Shown here piece after piece: positions 1-12,230 of a DNA stretch of 64,000 nucleotides. Under the pieces are notes generated by a model, which had not been told where the DNA came from, searched no databases, and saw nothing but the letters and a program-made list of their open reading frames with translations. The stretch's first letter is position 1. Each line of letters starts with the position of its first letter. The DNA comes from Beroe forskalii (taxonomy: Eukaryota; Ctenophora; Nuda; Beroida; Beroidae): NCBI GenBank assembly GCA_011033025.1, contig WFMF01000020.1, positions 980,182 to 1,044,181 on the forward strand, given 5' to 3'. Made by a program: the position numbers and the translations under genes.

Positions 1-94
1 GGAATATTCTGGCTGAGTTCCAAGTTTTTATCTATCAAGTTGCTTCAGATGTGGAAATCCATCAGTGGTTTCAATAAGTTCCACCCCACTCCAG

Positions 95-3000
95 GTCTGT
101 GCTGCAGAACCCAGACAATGCTGGCTTCGGGTGGAAGGACTGCCTGGTGAGGATTGAGAAGCTGAAGATGAGTACAGTAGGGCAGTACAACACCAAGCAG
201 AGCCTTGCTCTGACCACCATCCTCGAGAACAACCATGCAGTGTCTGAGATGTCTGTCAACAGACTGGGGAGCATCAACCCCTATCTGGAGTGAGTATTAG
301 AGAACAGGAGGAAGGAAGGGACATATCATCTTAGTGGCTTACATGTTTAGCTGTAGAGTGGGTATAGTGGCTTTCGGTTCAATTATTTGTTTCATGTCTG
401 ATTTCTCTGATTCTACTAATTGTTTCTAACCATATCTATTTTTCAGGGCTGCATTCACCTTCATCGCTTTCTGCGACAAGGACGACATCTTCAGCATCCC
501 TGTCGATGTCATCTCCAACTTCGTCATGGAGGATCTCCGAACAGATGATGATGTGGACAACACCAAGATGGAGAACACTGTCAGAGCCACCATCAAGAGT
601 TGCCCGCTGTTCCTGATCCCCAAATCAGTGATTAACCTGATGACCATTGAAGCCAAGGATAACATGCCTGCTGATACTGAAGGACTCTTCAAGTCCACTC
701 TCCCACCCAGTCAGACCGATATCCTCCCTGAAATTGGAAACGGATGCATGACTGCAGCTACATCCTCAGACCAGAAACCCAAGACAGCCAGTTCCGATGA
801 CAAGTCCAAGGAAACTGTTGTCATGGCAACTACTAAGCCATCAAGCAGACCTGGCACCCAGGAAAAGGCTGGCAGTCGTCCAGCAACCCAAGAAAAGGCC
901 AAAACCCCAGCAGCCACTCAGGACAAGGCTGCCAGTCGACCTGGGACCCAGGAAAAGCCAGGTAGTCAGCAGCTAACAATAAAAGAGAAGGGAGAGAGTA
1001 AACCAGCAACCGCAGAAAAAGCAAAGACCCCAGCCACCCAAGACAAGCCTGGCAGTCGTCCAGCTACCCAAGAAAAGGCCAAAACCCCAGCCACCCAAGA
1101 CAAGCCTGGCAGCCGTCCAGCTACCCAAGAAAAGGCCAAAACCCCAGCCACCCAAGACAAACCTGGCAGCCGTCCAGCAACCCAAGAAAAGGCCAAAACT
1201 CCCGCCACCCCTGAAAAGGGAGCCAGTCGACCTGCAACTCAAGACAAGCCTGGCAGCCAGCCAACAATCAAAGAGAAGCCAGAGAGCAAACCAGCAACTG
1301 CAGAAAAAGCCAAGACACCAGCTACCCAAGAGAAACCTGGCAGCCGTCCAGCAACCCAAGAAAAGGCCAAAACCCCCGCTGCTACTCAGGATAAACCTGC
1401 TAGCCGACCCCCTACCCAGGAGAAGGCACCAGCAACCCAAGAAAAGGCTGGAAGTCGTCCAGCAACTCAAGAAAAGGCACAGACTCCTGCTACACAAGAT
1501 AAACCAGGCAGCAGACCAGCCACTCAGGAAAAACCCCAAACACAAGACAAATCCAAAGAAGTAACTGGTAGCCGACCACCTACCCAGGAAAAGGCACCAG
1601 CAGCCCAGGAAAAGGCTGGCAGTCGTCCAGCAACCCAAGAAAAGGCAAAAACCCCAGCAGCCACTCAGGACAAACCTGGAAGCCGACCTGCGACTCAGGA
1701 GAAACCAGGAAGCAGACCTGCTACCCAAGAGAAAGCTGGAAGCCGCCCAGGAACGCAAGGAAAGGACGGAGTGGAGGTGAAATCAGCCCCTCCCACCCCA
1801 GAACCCGGACAGAGGGAGGAGATGAAAACAGCTGCTGTGGAAGGAGAGAAACCACCCACTGCTGATTCAGGGAAAGTGAAGCCACTTCACGCCGAACCCC
1901 CTACAGTGGAGGCTGGAGTCTTCAAGCCACTCATGGCTGAGCCTCCCAGTGCCAGGCCTAAGACCCCAGCTGAGAAGGCCAAGGATGCTGCTCAGATGTC
2001 CGGAACCATTGAGAAGCCACCCATTGATGGGCGTAGTTCTGCAGCAGACAGATTGGTGGAGGCTAATCTGTATGGAAACGAGCTAGTCACTGGCGAAGTG
2101 CCAATTATCGTGAGTACAAATAGTTTTTAAGATTAAAATGAGGTTAGTAGGTTGAATATACCTTCCAATTTATTGGGAGTTCCACTCATTATCCAATGCA
2201 CGTCCAAATTGTCAAATTACAACAAAACCAACACTATTCCGGGCAACAGTCCCAATTTAGCGAAAGAAGCTAATGAGTAAATTACAAAGAACAAACTTCA
2301 GTCCACTAGTTGCAGTATTACAAACTGCTCCTTAACCAGAAACTGGAACGATAATGGTCTAAAATATATTTAACCGCTGTTTAATTATAGCTCCCACAGA
2401 AAGAACTGCAACATATTTGAGCTTTTGAGCTATGAATTAGCTCTTTTCGAAGAGCTTAATTAATTCTTTGAAATATTGATATTGATAATTAAGCTTTAAC
2501 AAACCTACCTACACCACAACCTAATAACTTACTCACTATATTTAACAATTTCACAGAAGAAAAACTAAATTTTTCACAGACTCCCTATTATTTCTCAGAA
2601 GCGTGAAGGAAGCGTAGTGATAAACGTAGAAGATACACTCAGAGCTTATGAAGACGAAGTCGAGGCAGTCACCTTCAACAGCAGTGTTCACGGAGCTATG
2701 AGAAAGTTTGCTAGGAATATCGTGCTGAGAAGAGTCAAGGTGAGAAAGGCAGATGAAAAATATATTCGCAAATTTATACTGCGAATGTTCGAAGAAAAAT
2801 GCAATAGCTCTTCCGGGTTCCCGTTTGTGGGCGCCAATTTCCCTTCATTTGAATATTCTTTAAATAAATCACCAAGTTTCATTGATTGCAACGAATAGAT
2901 AAGACATATAGCAACGAATGTAATGACTGTGCAGCAAATGCAAAAGTATAATTTGCATTCGGCATCTCTTTAAGCTTTTTGACCGAACGTGTACGCAATT

Positions 3001-6000
3001 AATTGCCCGTCATTAGGTTAATTCCCTCTTCTTATACCCAATATCCTTGGTTCCTGAATTTCTCAAGTTCTTGTCATTTTCTCGTTAGATGTGATGAGTG
3101 TTCGAAAGGATGTAATGCTGACGGGCAGTTGCATTATAATGCGAATAAAGGAATAAATTACTTAGTTTCTGTCACGTTAATATCATATCGTTGCATATTT
3201 CAACAAATTAGTTTCGGCTGTTTCGATATTTAGAAAACTCTCTAAGGACATGGGCGTACGAATTAGTTATGTTCTCACTGCCATTTCATTCCAAAGTTAG
3301 AATAAAACTTGACAAAATAGGGCGTGTCAGATCCGTTTTAGGCTGCCACAAAGCCAAACTGCTGACACATCCCCTTTCACAGGACGGACAGAGCTCCAGC
3401 TCCGCCGCCGACACGGTTGCCCAGCAACGGAAACTCCAGCTGGAACAGTTCATCAAAGCCACCAAGGTCCTCCTGCTGACTTATGAGAGGGTGTTTGACT
3501 CCAAGGAGCCCACGGATCTGGCTAAGAAGAGGATGCTGGGACCCCAGCTCCAGTACTTTGTCAACTGCATGCTCACCAAGTTCAACTTCAAGAACAGGGT
3601 CTCCGTCAGGTGGGAAATAAAACCGAAAACCGGTTAACCAGTGATTTGGTAAACCGAACATTTCTATTTTAGAGAAATAATCGGTTAACCGTAGCCGGTA
3701 AACTGGGACTTTTTATTAACCGTAACCGGATTCCTTGAGAATTGGTAACAGATTGTTTCATGTTAGTTTCTGATTATAACGTGTAAACTTCTACCTCTTT
3801 ACTCTCTGTCAGGGCCCTGAAGTTCTACGCAGACTCCCTGATGTTGCTCGGAGAGTTGGTGAAGGCAGAGGAGGCTCTGGAGACCGCTCAGAACATTGCC
3901 TTCCAGTGCTTCAACCCCACCGACCTGGATCTGTATGATATCCTGAGGGATAGAGCTAATGCTCTAGGTGAGAATAGGGGTTGAGATTATGCGATTGTTT
4001 TCGTTTCTGGTCAGTTTCACTGGTTTAAACTGCTTCGTTGAAAGGCCAAATCCTTGATAATTCAGGACTGATCTGAGATAACTATGTTCTCTTTGACTAA
4101 CCAGCTCCCTCCCCAGCTAAACTAGGACAGAAGGAAGAGACTGCGGGAGTTTTGGAGCAGTGCATCACGATCATTGAGCAGTTGGATGGAGAGGATATGT
4201 TGATGAAGGAGTGCGAGCTCCTCAACGAACTCGCTCAGGTCCACGGAAACATCGGTGAGTGACTGAGTAGTTGTGATTTGACCAAAGAAGGGGACACAAA
4301 GATAAAATTATCTCAAAAACTTGTTTAGTTAACGGAAGCACAAGTAAATTCCGGGGTAATAGAATGTTGCTGAAGATGGATTGCTTTAGAAATCTCAGTA
4401 AACACACTCTCTCAATCAGGTAACCTATCCTACGCCAACAAGCTTCCTGGAGAGGTCTCTGAGCATCAAGGAGAGTGTCCACGGGTCCTCGTCCCTGGAT
4501 ATCTGCGATACTCTGAGCAGGCTGGCTATGTTGAGGAACAAGATGGGGGAGCCCAATCAGGCACACAGCCAGCTCCAGAGGGTCATGAGGATACAGGTGG
4601 GTTGGGGTATATGATAAAGGAAGTGAGGATATAGGTAAGTTAGGGGTATATGTGGGAAGAGAATGAATGTCTATGAGTGGGCCGAGGGGTTAAAATTTGG
4701 GCAGGCGGAGGAGAGGGGCGGCCGTCAGAAAGTTTGGGGAGAGTAATAGCTGAGAATATTACTGAGTATATTACCGAGAATGCGAGTGGGTTGAGATCAA
4801 TCGAGGGATGAACAGCACGAGAAATTTACTGCTCTGAAATTCTAATTCACTTCTCATTCCCAGGAGAAGCACGACGTGCCCCGGGCCCAGTTCAGCACTA
4901 CCCTCTGCAACATGGCGGCTGTGAATGCTGCTCTGGGAGAGCATGAGAAGAGCAAGGTCCTGTACCAGAGCGTCCTGTCTCACCAGGAGAAGATGTACGG
5001 ACAGTGGTACCCCGAGATTGCTACCACCCTCTCAAACCTTGCCATGGTGAGTTCCCATTGCTACCACCCTCTCAAACCTTGCCATGGTAGCTCAATCACC
5101 CTGTGTTAGAGGATACTTGACACTGGTGTCAGTATGAATTGCGGTCTCGATGCGTACTGGTTTTAGGATGAAATTGTATAAACTGGTGTCAAGGTGAACT
5201 TTTGAAGTGGTGTCAAGGTGAAATGTTGGACTGGTGCCAAGGTAAGATTAAGGTAAGCCATTGAACTGGTGTCAATGTGGAACTGGTGTCAAGGTAAAAC
5301 TGGTGTCAATGTGAAACTGGTGCCAAAGACTTCACACACCTTTTCCCAGGTTCACATGGCTTTGGGAGAGTACGAGGAAGCTAAGGATTGCCTGCAGAGG
5401 ACTCAGAAAATCAGATCGCGAGTTTACGGTGAGTTCAAAATAGTTTGAAATAAATTCTAAATTTTCAAAATCAGTATTCTTCAAATGATTAAATGAACCG
5501 AAAAAAGCACAAATTGAAATCACGAATGAAGAAATCATAAAATGACACTCGATGCGCACAAGGAAAATATTCGATGAAATATATTCGACAATGCGCACAA
5601 CACACGTTGACAGCGAGCGAACAGTTAAAACACCCAGCTACAAGTCTAACACGGTCAAGTTCCGCGATCAGTCTGGCAAGACACATTTACAGCGAATTAT
5701 CACACGTTTTGACCAGAAGGTCTGACTTGTGCCGGACTAAAGTATAAAACTTCGATCGTTTAATGAAGTTAAAATGGGATTTGTTAAGTGTCAGCACGAC
5801 CACCGTTCCTATGGTTTTAACTGGGAATATGGTTAAAACCGATCGTAAAATCTTAGGAAATATGGGATCGGATTTCCTCCCAAAGTTTTATTAATCAGTC
5901 ATTAACGACATGAATCTGAGCTGGAATCGAAATCTACTCCGAAATGCGATTTAACACACAGTTAATGAAGTTTTCGCTGAATAATCTCACCGCGTTTCCA

Positions 6001-7862
6001 TGACAACCCACTTCATGTTACCATGACACCTCAGGTAAAACTCATCCTCTGGTCGCATCAACCCTCACCAATCTGGCGAGTGTGGTTTACACAATGGGAG
6101 ACCTGAAGAACGCCATGACTCTCAACGAGGTAAAGAATCTGCTGCCAAATTCAATTTTGCACTGAATGATTTTGCACTGAATGATTTTGAATGATATATC
6201 ACTCTATATTTAGAAAATCATGTTCTCAATATCATCATATTTACTATTGAGCAATGAGCCATGATTTTCTAATTTTTGTCAGAAATCATTGAAACATTCC
6301 CTTTCAGCAAGCTCTTGAGATCCAGAAGGCTTGCTACCCTGATGCTCACCCTCTTGTGGCAATCACCCTCAAGAACATGGCTATGATTGAGAACGCAAGG
6401 GGTGAGTCAAATATTCAGCTATTTCTCTTGAGCTATTCGAGGTTTATCTCGAGCTATTCAGTGTCAGTTTATATCCTTGATATGACCCCGGCAAAGCCAA
6501 TTTCAGGTAACTTTATGCCACAACCTCAGGTAACCTATGCCAACCTCAGGTAACCTTGGCAACGTAAGGTAACCTTGACAACCTCAGGTAACCTTGACAA
6601 GGCCAAGTCTCTGTATGAGAGAGTGCTGACAATGGAAGAGCTCGTGTACGGAGAACTGCATCCTGCTGTAGCTTCCACCCTCAACAACCTCGCTGACACA
6701 GTTTTCAGATCATCTTTTCCAAAAATTGTTGATCAATGTGCATTCAATGGTCCACACGACCGTATTTTCAGAGTTTGTTTCTGCAATATAAAAACCATGC
6801 ATTTATATCATTTCAAGCCCAAATCTCAGCGACTCTTATTTCTATTTCTTCTTCAGTTTTGGAGCAAGGAGAAACCGCCAAAGCAGCTGTTCTCTTCCAG
6901 AGAGCCATGGAAACCAACGAGATCGTGTTCGGAAAGGATCATCCCGACATCGCCAGGAATCTCAATAACTTGGGCAGGACCTTCAAGGAAATGGGCGACT
7001 ATGATGGAGGAATTTGGCATACGGGGTTCTGATTATCATGATTCGTCAAAATCCAAACCAAGCCATCTGATCGCGTTGGAAGCAACTATGCGAGTCAAAG
7101 TTTCCACCTTTTATTTGGACTTGAGCCAACAAAATTTCTCTCTCCCAGGCGACTACGATGGAGCTAAGTCCAAGTTGACCCAGTCCCTGCAAATGAAGGA
7201 GAAGAGGTATGGAGATGTTCACATCAACCTCGTCCCAACCCTCATGAACCTCGGCGACCTCTTCAACCTCACCAAGCAGCCCCAGAGAGCCAAGGATGTC
7301 CTGACCAGGGCCCTCAAAATCAGCGAAAAGGTGGGTAATTATACTTAGATATTGGGGATTATTACGTGGGTATCATAGGGGAGGGAATGGTGGAATTTTG
7401 GGCTTTCATTTTAGCAGAAAATTAGCAGATTTTCTCTCTATTATCGTTGGTAGCAGTTATGTGACTGACTATAATTTCCTTCTTCTCAGAAAATCGGAAT
7501 GAAGCACCCAGACTCGGCCAAGCTTCTGCGACTTCTCGGAAACAGTTTTTACCTAATGGGTGATCTTGCCACTTCAGAAAAGCTCCTAAACAAGTAAGGA
7601 TCAGCAATTTTAGACTTCTAACATCTTAAAACTTATGAAACAATAACTCCAGAAATTTTCAATTGATTTGTCAAACAAAACTAACTTTTTCCCTTTCCCA
7701 CAAATAAGTTTAGACATTATTTCGATCTCCATTATGTAAATCTATCCCTTCAGATCTCTGGACATTCTCGAAGAAGTGTACGACAGCAACCACCCCTACG
7801 TTCTCGCCACCCGAGCAGACTTAGGAGCATGCGCCAGACCCGTGGGAACCAGGGTCATCTAA
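95..7862 (+). CDS. Large TPR-array protein with STAND-like N-terminal remnant (5' end outside window)
   Basis: Spliced gene; exons by frame and splice signals: 95-289, 447-2109, 2599-2739, 3383-3609, 3813-3967, 4117-4254, 4420-4596, 4864-5046, 5350-5428, 6035-6129, 6308-6401, 6588-6701, 6857-6994, 7149-7330, 7490-7593, 7754-7862 (TAA). About 1,260 residues are present. The first two exons (ending ...FSIPVDVISNFVMEDL) resemble the winged-helix segment that follows the NTPase core of NB-ARC/NACHT (STAND) proteins; that core would lie upstream of the window. Next come a roughly 310-residue PATQEK repeat linker, a helical stretch containing VHGAMRKFARNIV, then about ten TPR motifs of the kinesin-light-chain/nephrocystin-3 style (for example ATTLSNLAM, STLNNLADT, RNLNNLGRTFKEMGDYDGA). 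TPR arrays bind protein ligands; with a STAND NTPase they occur in innate-immune and scaffold proteins, so a role here is inference. Most TPR introns are phase 1 after a Gly codon. Oddities: a one-base frameshift near 4444 and two introns without GT donors (after 6701 and 6994). TPR identity is firm; STAND identity is tentative. Confidence 0.85.
838..1762 (+). repeat. Coding tandem repeat: Pro/Ala/Thr/Gln/Glu/Lys linker
   Basis: Within the large second exon, 9- to 20-residue units of the type PGSRPATQEKAKTPATQDK repeat imperfectly more than twenty times. There is no Cys, Trp, Tyr, Phe or Leu core, so it should be an extended, disordered, highly charged spacer between the winged-helix-like part and the TPR array. 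The DNA units differ mostly by synonymous or conservative changes, which suggests repeated duplication with selection on the peptide. The antisense strand also stays open for 261 codons, but only as a by-product of the repeat. Confidence 0.9.
5011..5088 (+). repeat. Tandem duplication of an exon end plus splice donor
   Basis: The last ~30 bp of the TPR exon ending at 5046, with the start of its donor (ccatggtgag), is repeated about 40 bp downstream, ending ccatggtagc at 5088. The second copy lies in the intron and looks like a non-functional exon tail with a weak donor. Confidence 0.8.
5150..5332 (+). repeat. Intronic minisatellite with CTGGTGTCA core
   Basis: About nine imperfect units of the form AACTGGTGTCAAGGTGAA fill the intron before the exon at 5350. 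The same CTGGTGTCA core recurs in introns of the integrin gene (14.4, 22.3-22.7 and, inverted, 25.7-25.8 kb). Confidence 0.8.
6504..6600 (+). repeat. Tandem array of splice-acceptor/exon-start units
   Basis: Four or five copies of a ~22-bp unit containing CTCAGGTAACCT(TGACAA) precede the TPR exon whose reading frame starts at 6588. Each copy has an AG followed by GTAACC, so each could act as an acceptor encoding Gly-Asn-Leu in the same phase, and each also carries GT. The last copy continues in frame with the TPR. Confidence 0.8.
6702..6856 (+). other. Intron lacking a canonical GT donor, flanked by CAGTTTT repeats
   Basis: TPR coding sequence stops matching at 6701 (...ADT) and resumes at 6857 with VLEQGETAKAA, preserving phase 1. 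Both borders read CAGTTTT, so the cut is ambiguous, but no placement gives GT at the start and AG at the end. The acceptor side has a good pyrimidine tract (tttctatttcttcttcag). Confidence 0.6.
6995..7148 (+). other. Second non-canonical intron, flanked by 16-bp direct repeats
   Basis: GGCGACTATGATGGAG at 6994-7009 and GGCGACTACGATGGAG at 7148-7163 border this segment. Without removal, reading continues into a TGA shortly after. Phase-1 joining of ATG-G to GC-GAC restores KEMGDYDGAKS. The donor would be GC, in poor context, with a normal AG acceptor (ctctctcccag). Confidence 0.6.
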
Positions 7863-7962
7863 ATCTTAGTGTGATTATATTAGAAGATTGGATTGTTGGA
7901 TTCAGTGAATCATGTGTTTTCAAGATATGGATTGGGGGATTCATGCTTGATCTCTTCAGTGA

Positions 7963-7968
7963 AATAAA
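7963..7968 (+). terminator. Polyadenylation signal of the TPR gene
   Basis: AATAAA lies 101 bp after the TAA stop at 7860-7862. This is a reasonable 3' UTR length; no cDNA evidence is available. Confidence 0.6.
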
Positions 7969-9379
7969 TTCAACTGCAACTGATATACTTTAGGCGGATT
8001 TGATTTTCGTTTGGGGCAGAGCGAAAAAACAATCAGACAAGCTGGATATGCTGTTGGTGGTTGTGTTTTTAGATATTAAAACGGACTGTAAATAATTGTA
8101 AATAATTTATTTGTGTGTTTTCAAAATCATATATTTGCACCTTATGAAAAAGAAACCTATCCTGAATTTATTTCAAAACCTATTTTGTGTGAATAGTAAA
8201 AATGGTGCCAGAATATTATAAATTTTGTAATTTGTATATTTCTCTCTCAGAGTCAGACACACCTCAATTAAAGATATGATTGCAGATGTTGTTGCTATAG
8301 CAACTCAGTATATATTTGCAAAAATTTGCATGCTGTGCTATCGAGAGAATAGTATGATGCAGCCATTTAAAATGATATTGTTAAAAATTCGATTGTGTAC
8401 AAGCATCAGTCTTGATAGTGTAAATCAGCATGCTACGGACTGAAGATAGACGATGGCTGCTGTCGTCAATTCACCATTCTAAATCATGGCAATGATGTCA
8501 CTACCCATCGTCTATGTGATTGGTTAGCGTCTTATCTCAATGGTTTATGTATGCGTTATTGTTGGATGGATTGAAGTGTTAAATATAATATTATATCATA
8601 ACACTTTTCAGAGATTTTGAAGAAGACATTTGTTTCATTCGTGCAAAAATTCATCAAATCTATACGACTTGAATTTGGAACTGTGAGATTTTGAACGAAA
8701 TTGGAAAACAAACACAAGGAAGTATCTGCGACCGGCACAATTTAAATTCGTTGTAATTGTTTCAAGGTTTGAGTAACATAGTCGCAAACCCATTTCTCTA
8801 AAATTGTTAATTATAAAAGTAGACATTGTTAGCAATGATCCGAAACAAACCTATAAAAACACGTGCCAACAGCCATTAAAGACTTCTACAAACTTGACAG
8901 ATGATTGAATTTGACGCCATTTTGATGGTTTAAATGCTGACACATCTGACACCAAATTGCCTATTTTTCGTGCACAACGCCAATCATTACTATTATTATT
9001 ACAAAATGATATGCTGGTACCATTCAGAATTTCCACTTCAAAAAGGAATAATAAGATAATGCGACAAGAAAGAGGAGAGGGGGAGAAAATCACAGGGATT
9101 ATTATATATTGAAGAAAATATTATAGATCGACGAACATCGGCGTTCGTTGTAGATATGTGATAATTGTTCAAAGTGTACTTTTTTAAATTTCTATATCGT
9201 GCGTATGCTGCTTTCACTGATAATTATTGTCAAACTTTTCAAGGATTAAAATTATTGCATGTTCACATGTTGGGATCCATTGTCGAGTTGATTTTCTCAT
9301 ATTGGCATTGCAGATTACATTGCCAAAATACGGAGACGTATTAGCTTACCAGTATCATTAGAATTATGGAAATGGTCAA

Positions 9380-9438
9380 GACATTGACCAATCAGCGCGC
9401 GAGTTTACAGTCTACTCCTGCACTGATTGGTCAATGTC
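9380..9438. repeat. Inverted-repeat element, CCAAT hairpin family
   Basis: Arms GACATTGACCAATCAG and CTGATTGGTCAATGTC are perfect reverse complements separated by 27 bp. Further copies lie at 33926-33984, 55338-55398, 62036-62090 and 62573-62630. Each arm contains a GACCAATCAG-type CCAAT box. Confidence 0.85.
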
Positions 9439-10639
9439 ATTATGGATACACATTCCCCACTTTTCATTCAACTTCAGTTCAAGAAACAAACCACACTACA
9501 CATTGTTAGAATTATCATTATTCCCAAATCAACCAACAATTACAGGCACAGTGATCAAATATAATTAGTTAATCTCATACATACACAATCAAGCAAACAC
9601 CACGGCGTTATTTGGCTTAATCAGTTAATGGTTTAATGGGGTAATGTGCCAACGGAAACCACAGTTCAAAGGAAAATGGAGTATTCGGATGACATTATTT
9701 TCTTGACAGTATTTTCTTACTGCTTAAACTTGCATTAAATTTTACTTGTTCAACATTACATTTAATTTAAACTCATAATGAAACTTTTTTCTATACTTTT
9801 TGACGTTTAAAGCTCAATAAATTTGATGACATTAATATACTGAGTTGACGGCTTAAAAGTCTGGCTTTTCTCGTCGAAGGCGAAGCTCGAACTTGCTAAG
9901 AATTTAGCTTTAACTAATCTTAATCCATCAATGATCCATGATATTTTATGCCTATATTTTATTCCTATTTTATAATTTATAAAAAAGCATCTATTGAGTA
10001 AAGCACTGAGACGATGAGAAGTTCTAGGGAAGACTGCGGGAAGAGCCTCCCAAACATAGCGACAGTAAGTGAAAATAGATAACTTATTAATGAATGTATA
10101 TCGGGGGCAAGCGGCGAACCCATCGAGCAATTACCAAGAAATAGATCATAAATAAATATTCTATATCTTGTACAGCTACACAACGTAATACAGCTGAGTA
10201 ATTAATGATAGAACAATTTCAAAGTCACGAGCAGCAAAGTAAAACTCATGTGATTCAGCGAGTCATATCATAGAACTAGAAGTTTTAATTTACCGCGTGA
10301 TTGATTCGTTTCACAAAAAGTACGAAAGTTGATGGAACCGAAATTGGCTGATAAATTATAATTCGATGGAAAAGTGCAAGATAAGATTCAAGGAGCACAC
10401 CTTGAATCTTTATTTTAATGAATCTTGATGTCTAATTAAAAATAGAGCCTATCAGAAAGGGATTGAGAGCTCTGAAATTAATGAGATATGAAATGAAATA
10501 TCGTCATTTTCATCAATCATGTTCAACGCTAAAAGCTTTTAGTGAAAACAAAATTAAAAACATGATAGCTAAATCTGAATCGGGGGCAAGGGGCATTTCA
10601 TAGAAAAAAACATTTCATTGAGGAAATGAATTTTATTGA

Positions 10640-10742
10640 AAAGAGGCGTAATGAAAGAAAGAAAGAAGGCAAAGAAAGAGAGAAAAGAGGCGTAATGAAA
10701 GAAAGGAAGAAGGCAAAGAAAGAGAGAAAGAAGGCGAAGAAG
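10640..10742 (+). repeat. Purine-rich tandem duplication
   Basis: A ~50-bp A/G-only-like unit (GAGGCGTAATGAAAGAAAG...GGCAAAGAAAGAGAG) occurs twice in succession, followed by further GAAG units. Long homopurine strands can form triplex DNA; no gene is implied. Confidence 0.8.
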
Positions 10743-12000
10743 GTACTCGGTTAAGCAGTATACAGAACTATAAATCTATTACACATAAAACCCGTATAAT
10801 ATACTCACGCTCATAACATTTTATATACCTCTGCGGTTAAATAGCAACGTTTTTACGTTAATAAAACACCATTTTAAACCCTGATTATGACGTCATCATC
10901 GCACCCGGCTATTTAATATTTATATCCCCTCCCCACCTTCGAGTTTAATATATCATTAAATAAGGTATAATGGACCTACTTGTGGGGGGAGAATGAAAGT
11001 ATCAAGCGAAGCTTCATATATTTTAGGTGAAGTGGACACGTTCATGAAGTTTTTATATATAACGCTCAAATGATGAACGGCTCGAAGGAGAATGTAGGCG
11101 GTTAAATTGCCATCGCCTGCACACTCAAAACCATGAAAATAACGTCATTTTAGCGATTATCATCCGAGAATTTATGTGAAGATCAACCACTAAACTCTTT
11201 TAACTTACTGAGCGTTTTTAAATTCAGTAACGTAGGTTCGAGTTCTCAACTGAGACCTCTAAACTTTCATACCCACTTCATAGTTCATAAATTGCCTTTT
11301 CTCATGAAATAAGGCAGGAAAACCGGAATATTTCTAATTGCCAGCCATCATTTCCGAATGTGTTTTGAACTTGATGTGTTTTGAACTTGATTTTGAATCT
11401 TGGACTATGACATGTGTTTTTGTGTGGACAGCTGGAGTAATTTGGCGTTCAAGTGTGCGGACACAAAACTTAATTGTTTTCCCCAATCATTTCAACCCTT
11501 TCTGGTGTTTTTAAGCAGCGCTTTTACACTTGTTATAAGTCTCCTTGATTGGCGTGCAGCATCCAACTTTCGGGTCGATTTTTTATGATTATTTACTGTA
11601 TATTATATTGTATTTAGAAGCCCTCTGCGGTACCCTTCATGGGTTTTTCAAAAAAAAAAAAATACCAGTTCTTGGAAATCATGATATGTCCAGAATTATC
11701 ATGGATGTTTACGATTTAAGCGAACACTGAGAACTCGAATTTATATTATAGATAGAAAAGAAATTTCGAGAGTTGCGTATTTGGCACAGCCCATCCTGGA
11801 ATTCTTTTGAACTGTTCGAGAACCAGCCAATTCCCCAATACGAGACTAGGAGAGGTTTCCCTCGAGGTGACGTCTCCATAATGGGATGGCTGGCTGGGAA
11901 CAAGTCCAGTACCCAGCCGTCATCCTGAACATATCAAACGACTTATTCAACGCGCGTGAGACACAAAATTCTGCCCAATAACACCATGTTCCACACAGAT

Positions 12001-12230
12001 AACTCTACTCAATCTCTGACAAATTACGCAGTGACGACATCAATTCTTCACTTTAACCTATGATAATGACGTCATCATATTCCCTCTCCCCTCTCCCCAG
12101 ATATTGATACTCTACGGCCTGCGCTCTGTCAGGCACATTATAAGGTGACGACATCAATTGTCCACGTTAACCTATGATAATGACGTCATCATCCCCCCAG
12201 GTACTGCTACTCTACGCAATGTCAGGTAGA
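12001..12230 (+). repeat. Tandem copies of the integrin leader exon border with CRE
   Basis: A ~95-110-bp unit is repeated: ACTCTAC..., GTGACGACATCAATT, a stretch ending AACCTATGATAATGACGTCATCAT, a C-rich acceptor CCCCAG, then ATATTGATACTCTACG (copy ending near 12130) or GTACTGCTACTCTACG (copy used by the integrin exon). Both copies encode a short hydrophobic ILILY/VLLLY peptide after the acceptor; only the second stays open into the PSI domain. Confidence 0.8.

Larger units (their letters stand above)
7863..12200. other. Intergenic region between TPR gene and integrin gene
   Basis: I see no coding exon with family similarity here. It holds the TPR 3' UTR, an NF-Y-like hairpin (9380-9438), a purine-rich tandem duplication (10640-10742), CRE-containing repeat fragments (around 8467, 10864 and 12054) and the duplicated leader segments at 12001-12200. 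The integrin initiator exon (ATG plus the first residues of the signal peptide) probably lies in the last kilobase, but I could not identify it. Confidence 0.5.

Noticed and set aside
973-1758. A 261-codon open frame on the minus strand
   Set aside because: It is the antisense of the PATQEK repeat; repetition keeps the frame open by chance and gives only low-complexity Leu/Ser/Cys/Gly sequence.
6575-7348. A single uninterrupted 257-codon frame through the TPR exons
   Set aside because: Its middle part (about 6702-7148) is out of frame with the TPR code at 6857-6994; the homologous frame needs two introns removed.
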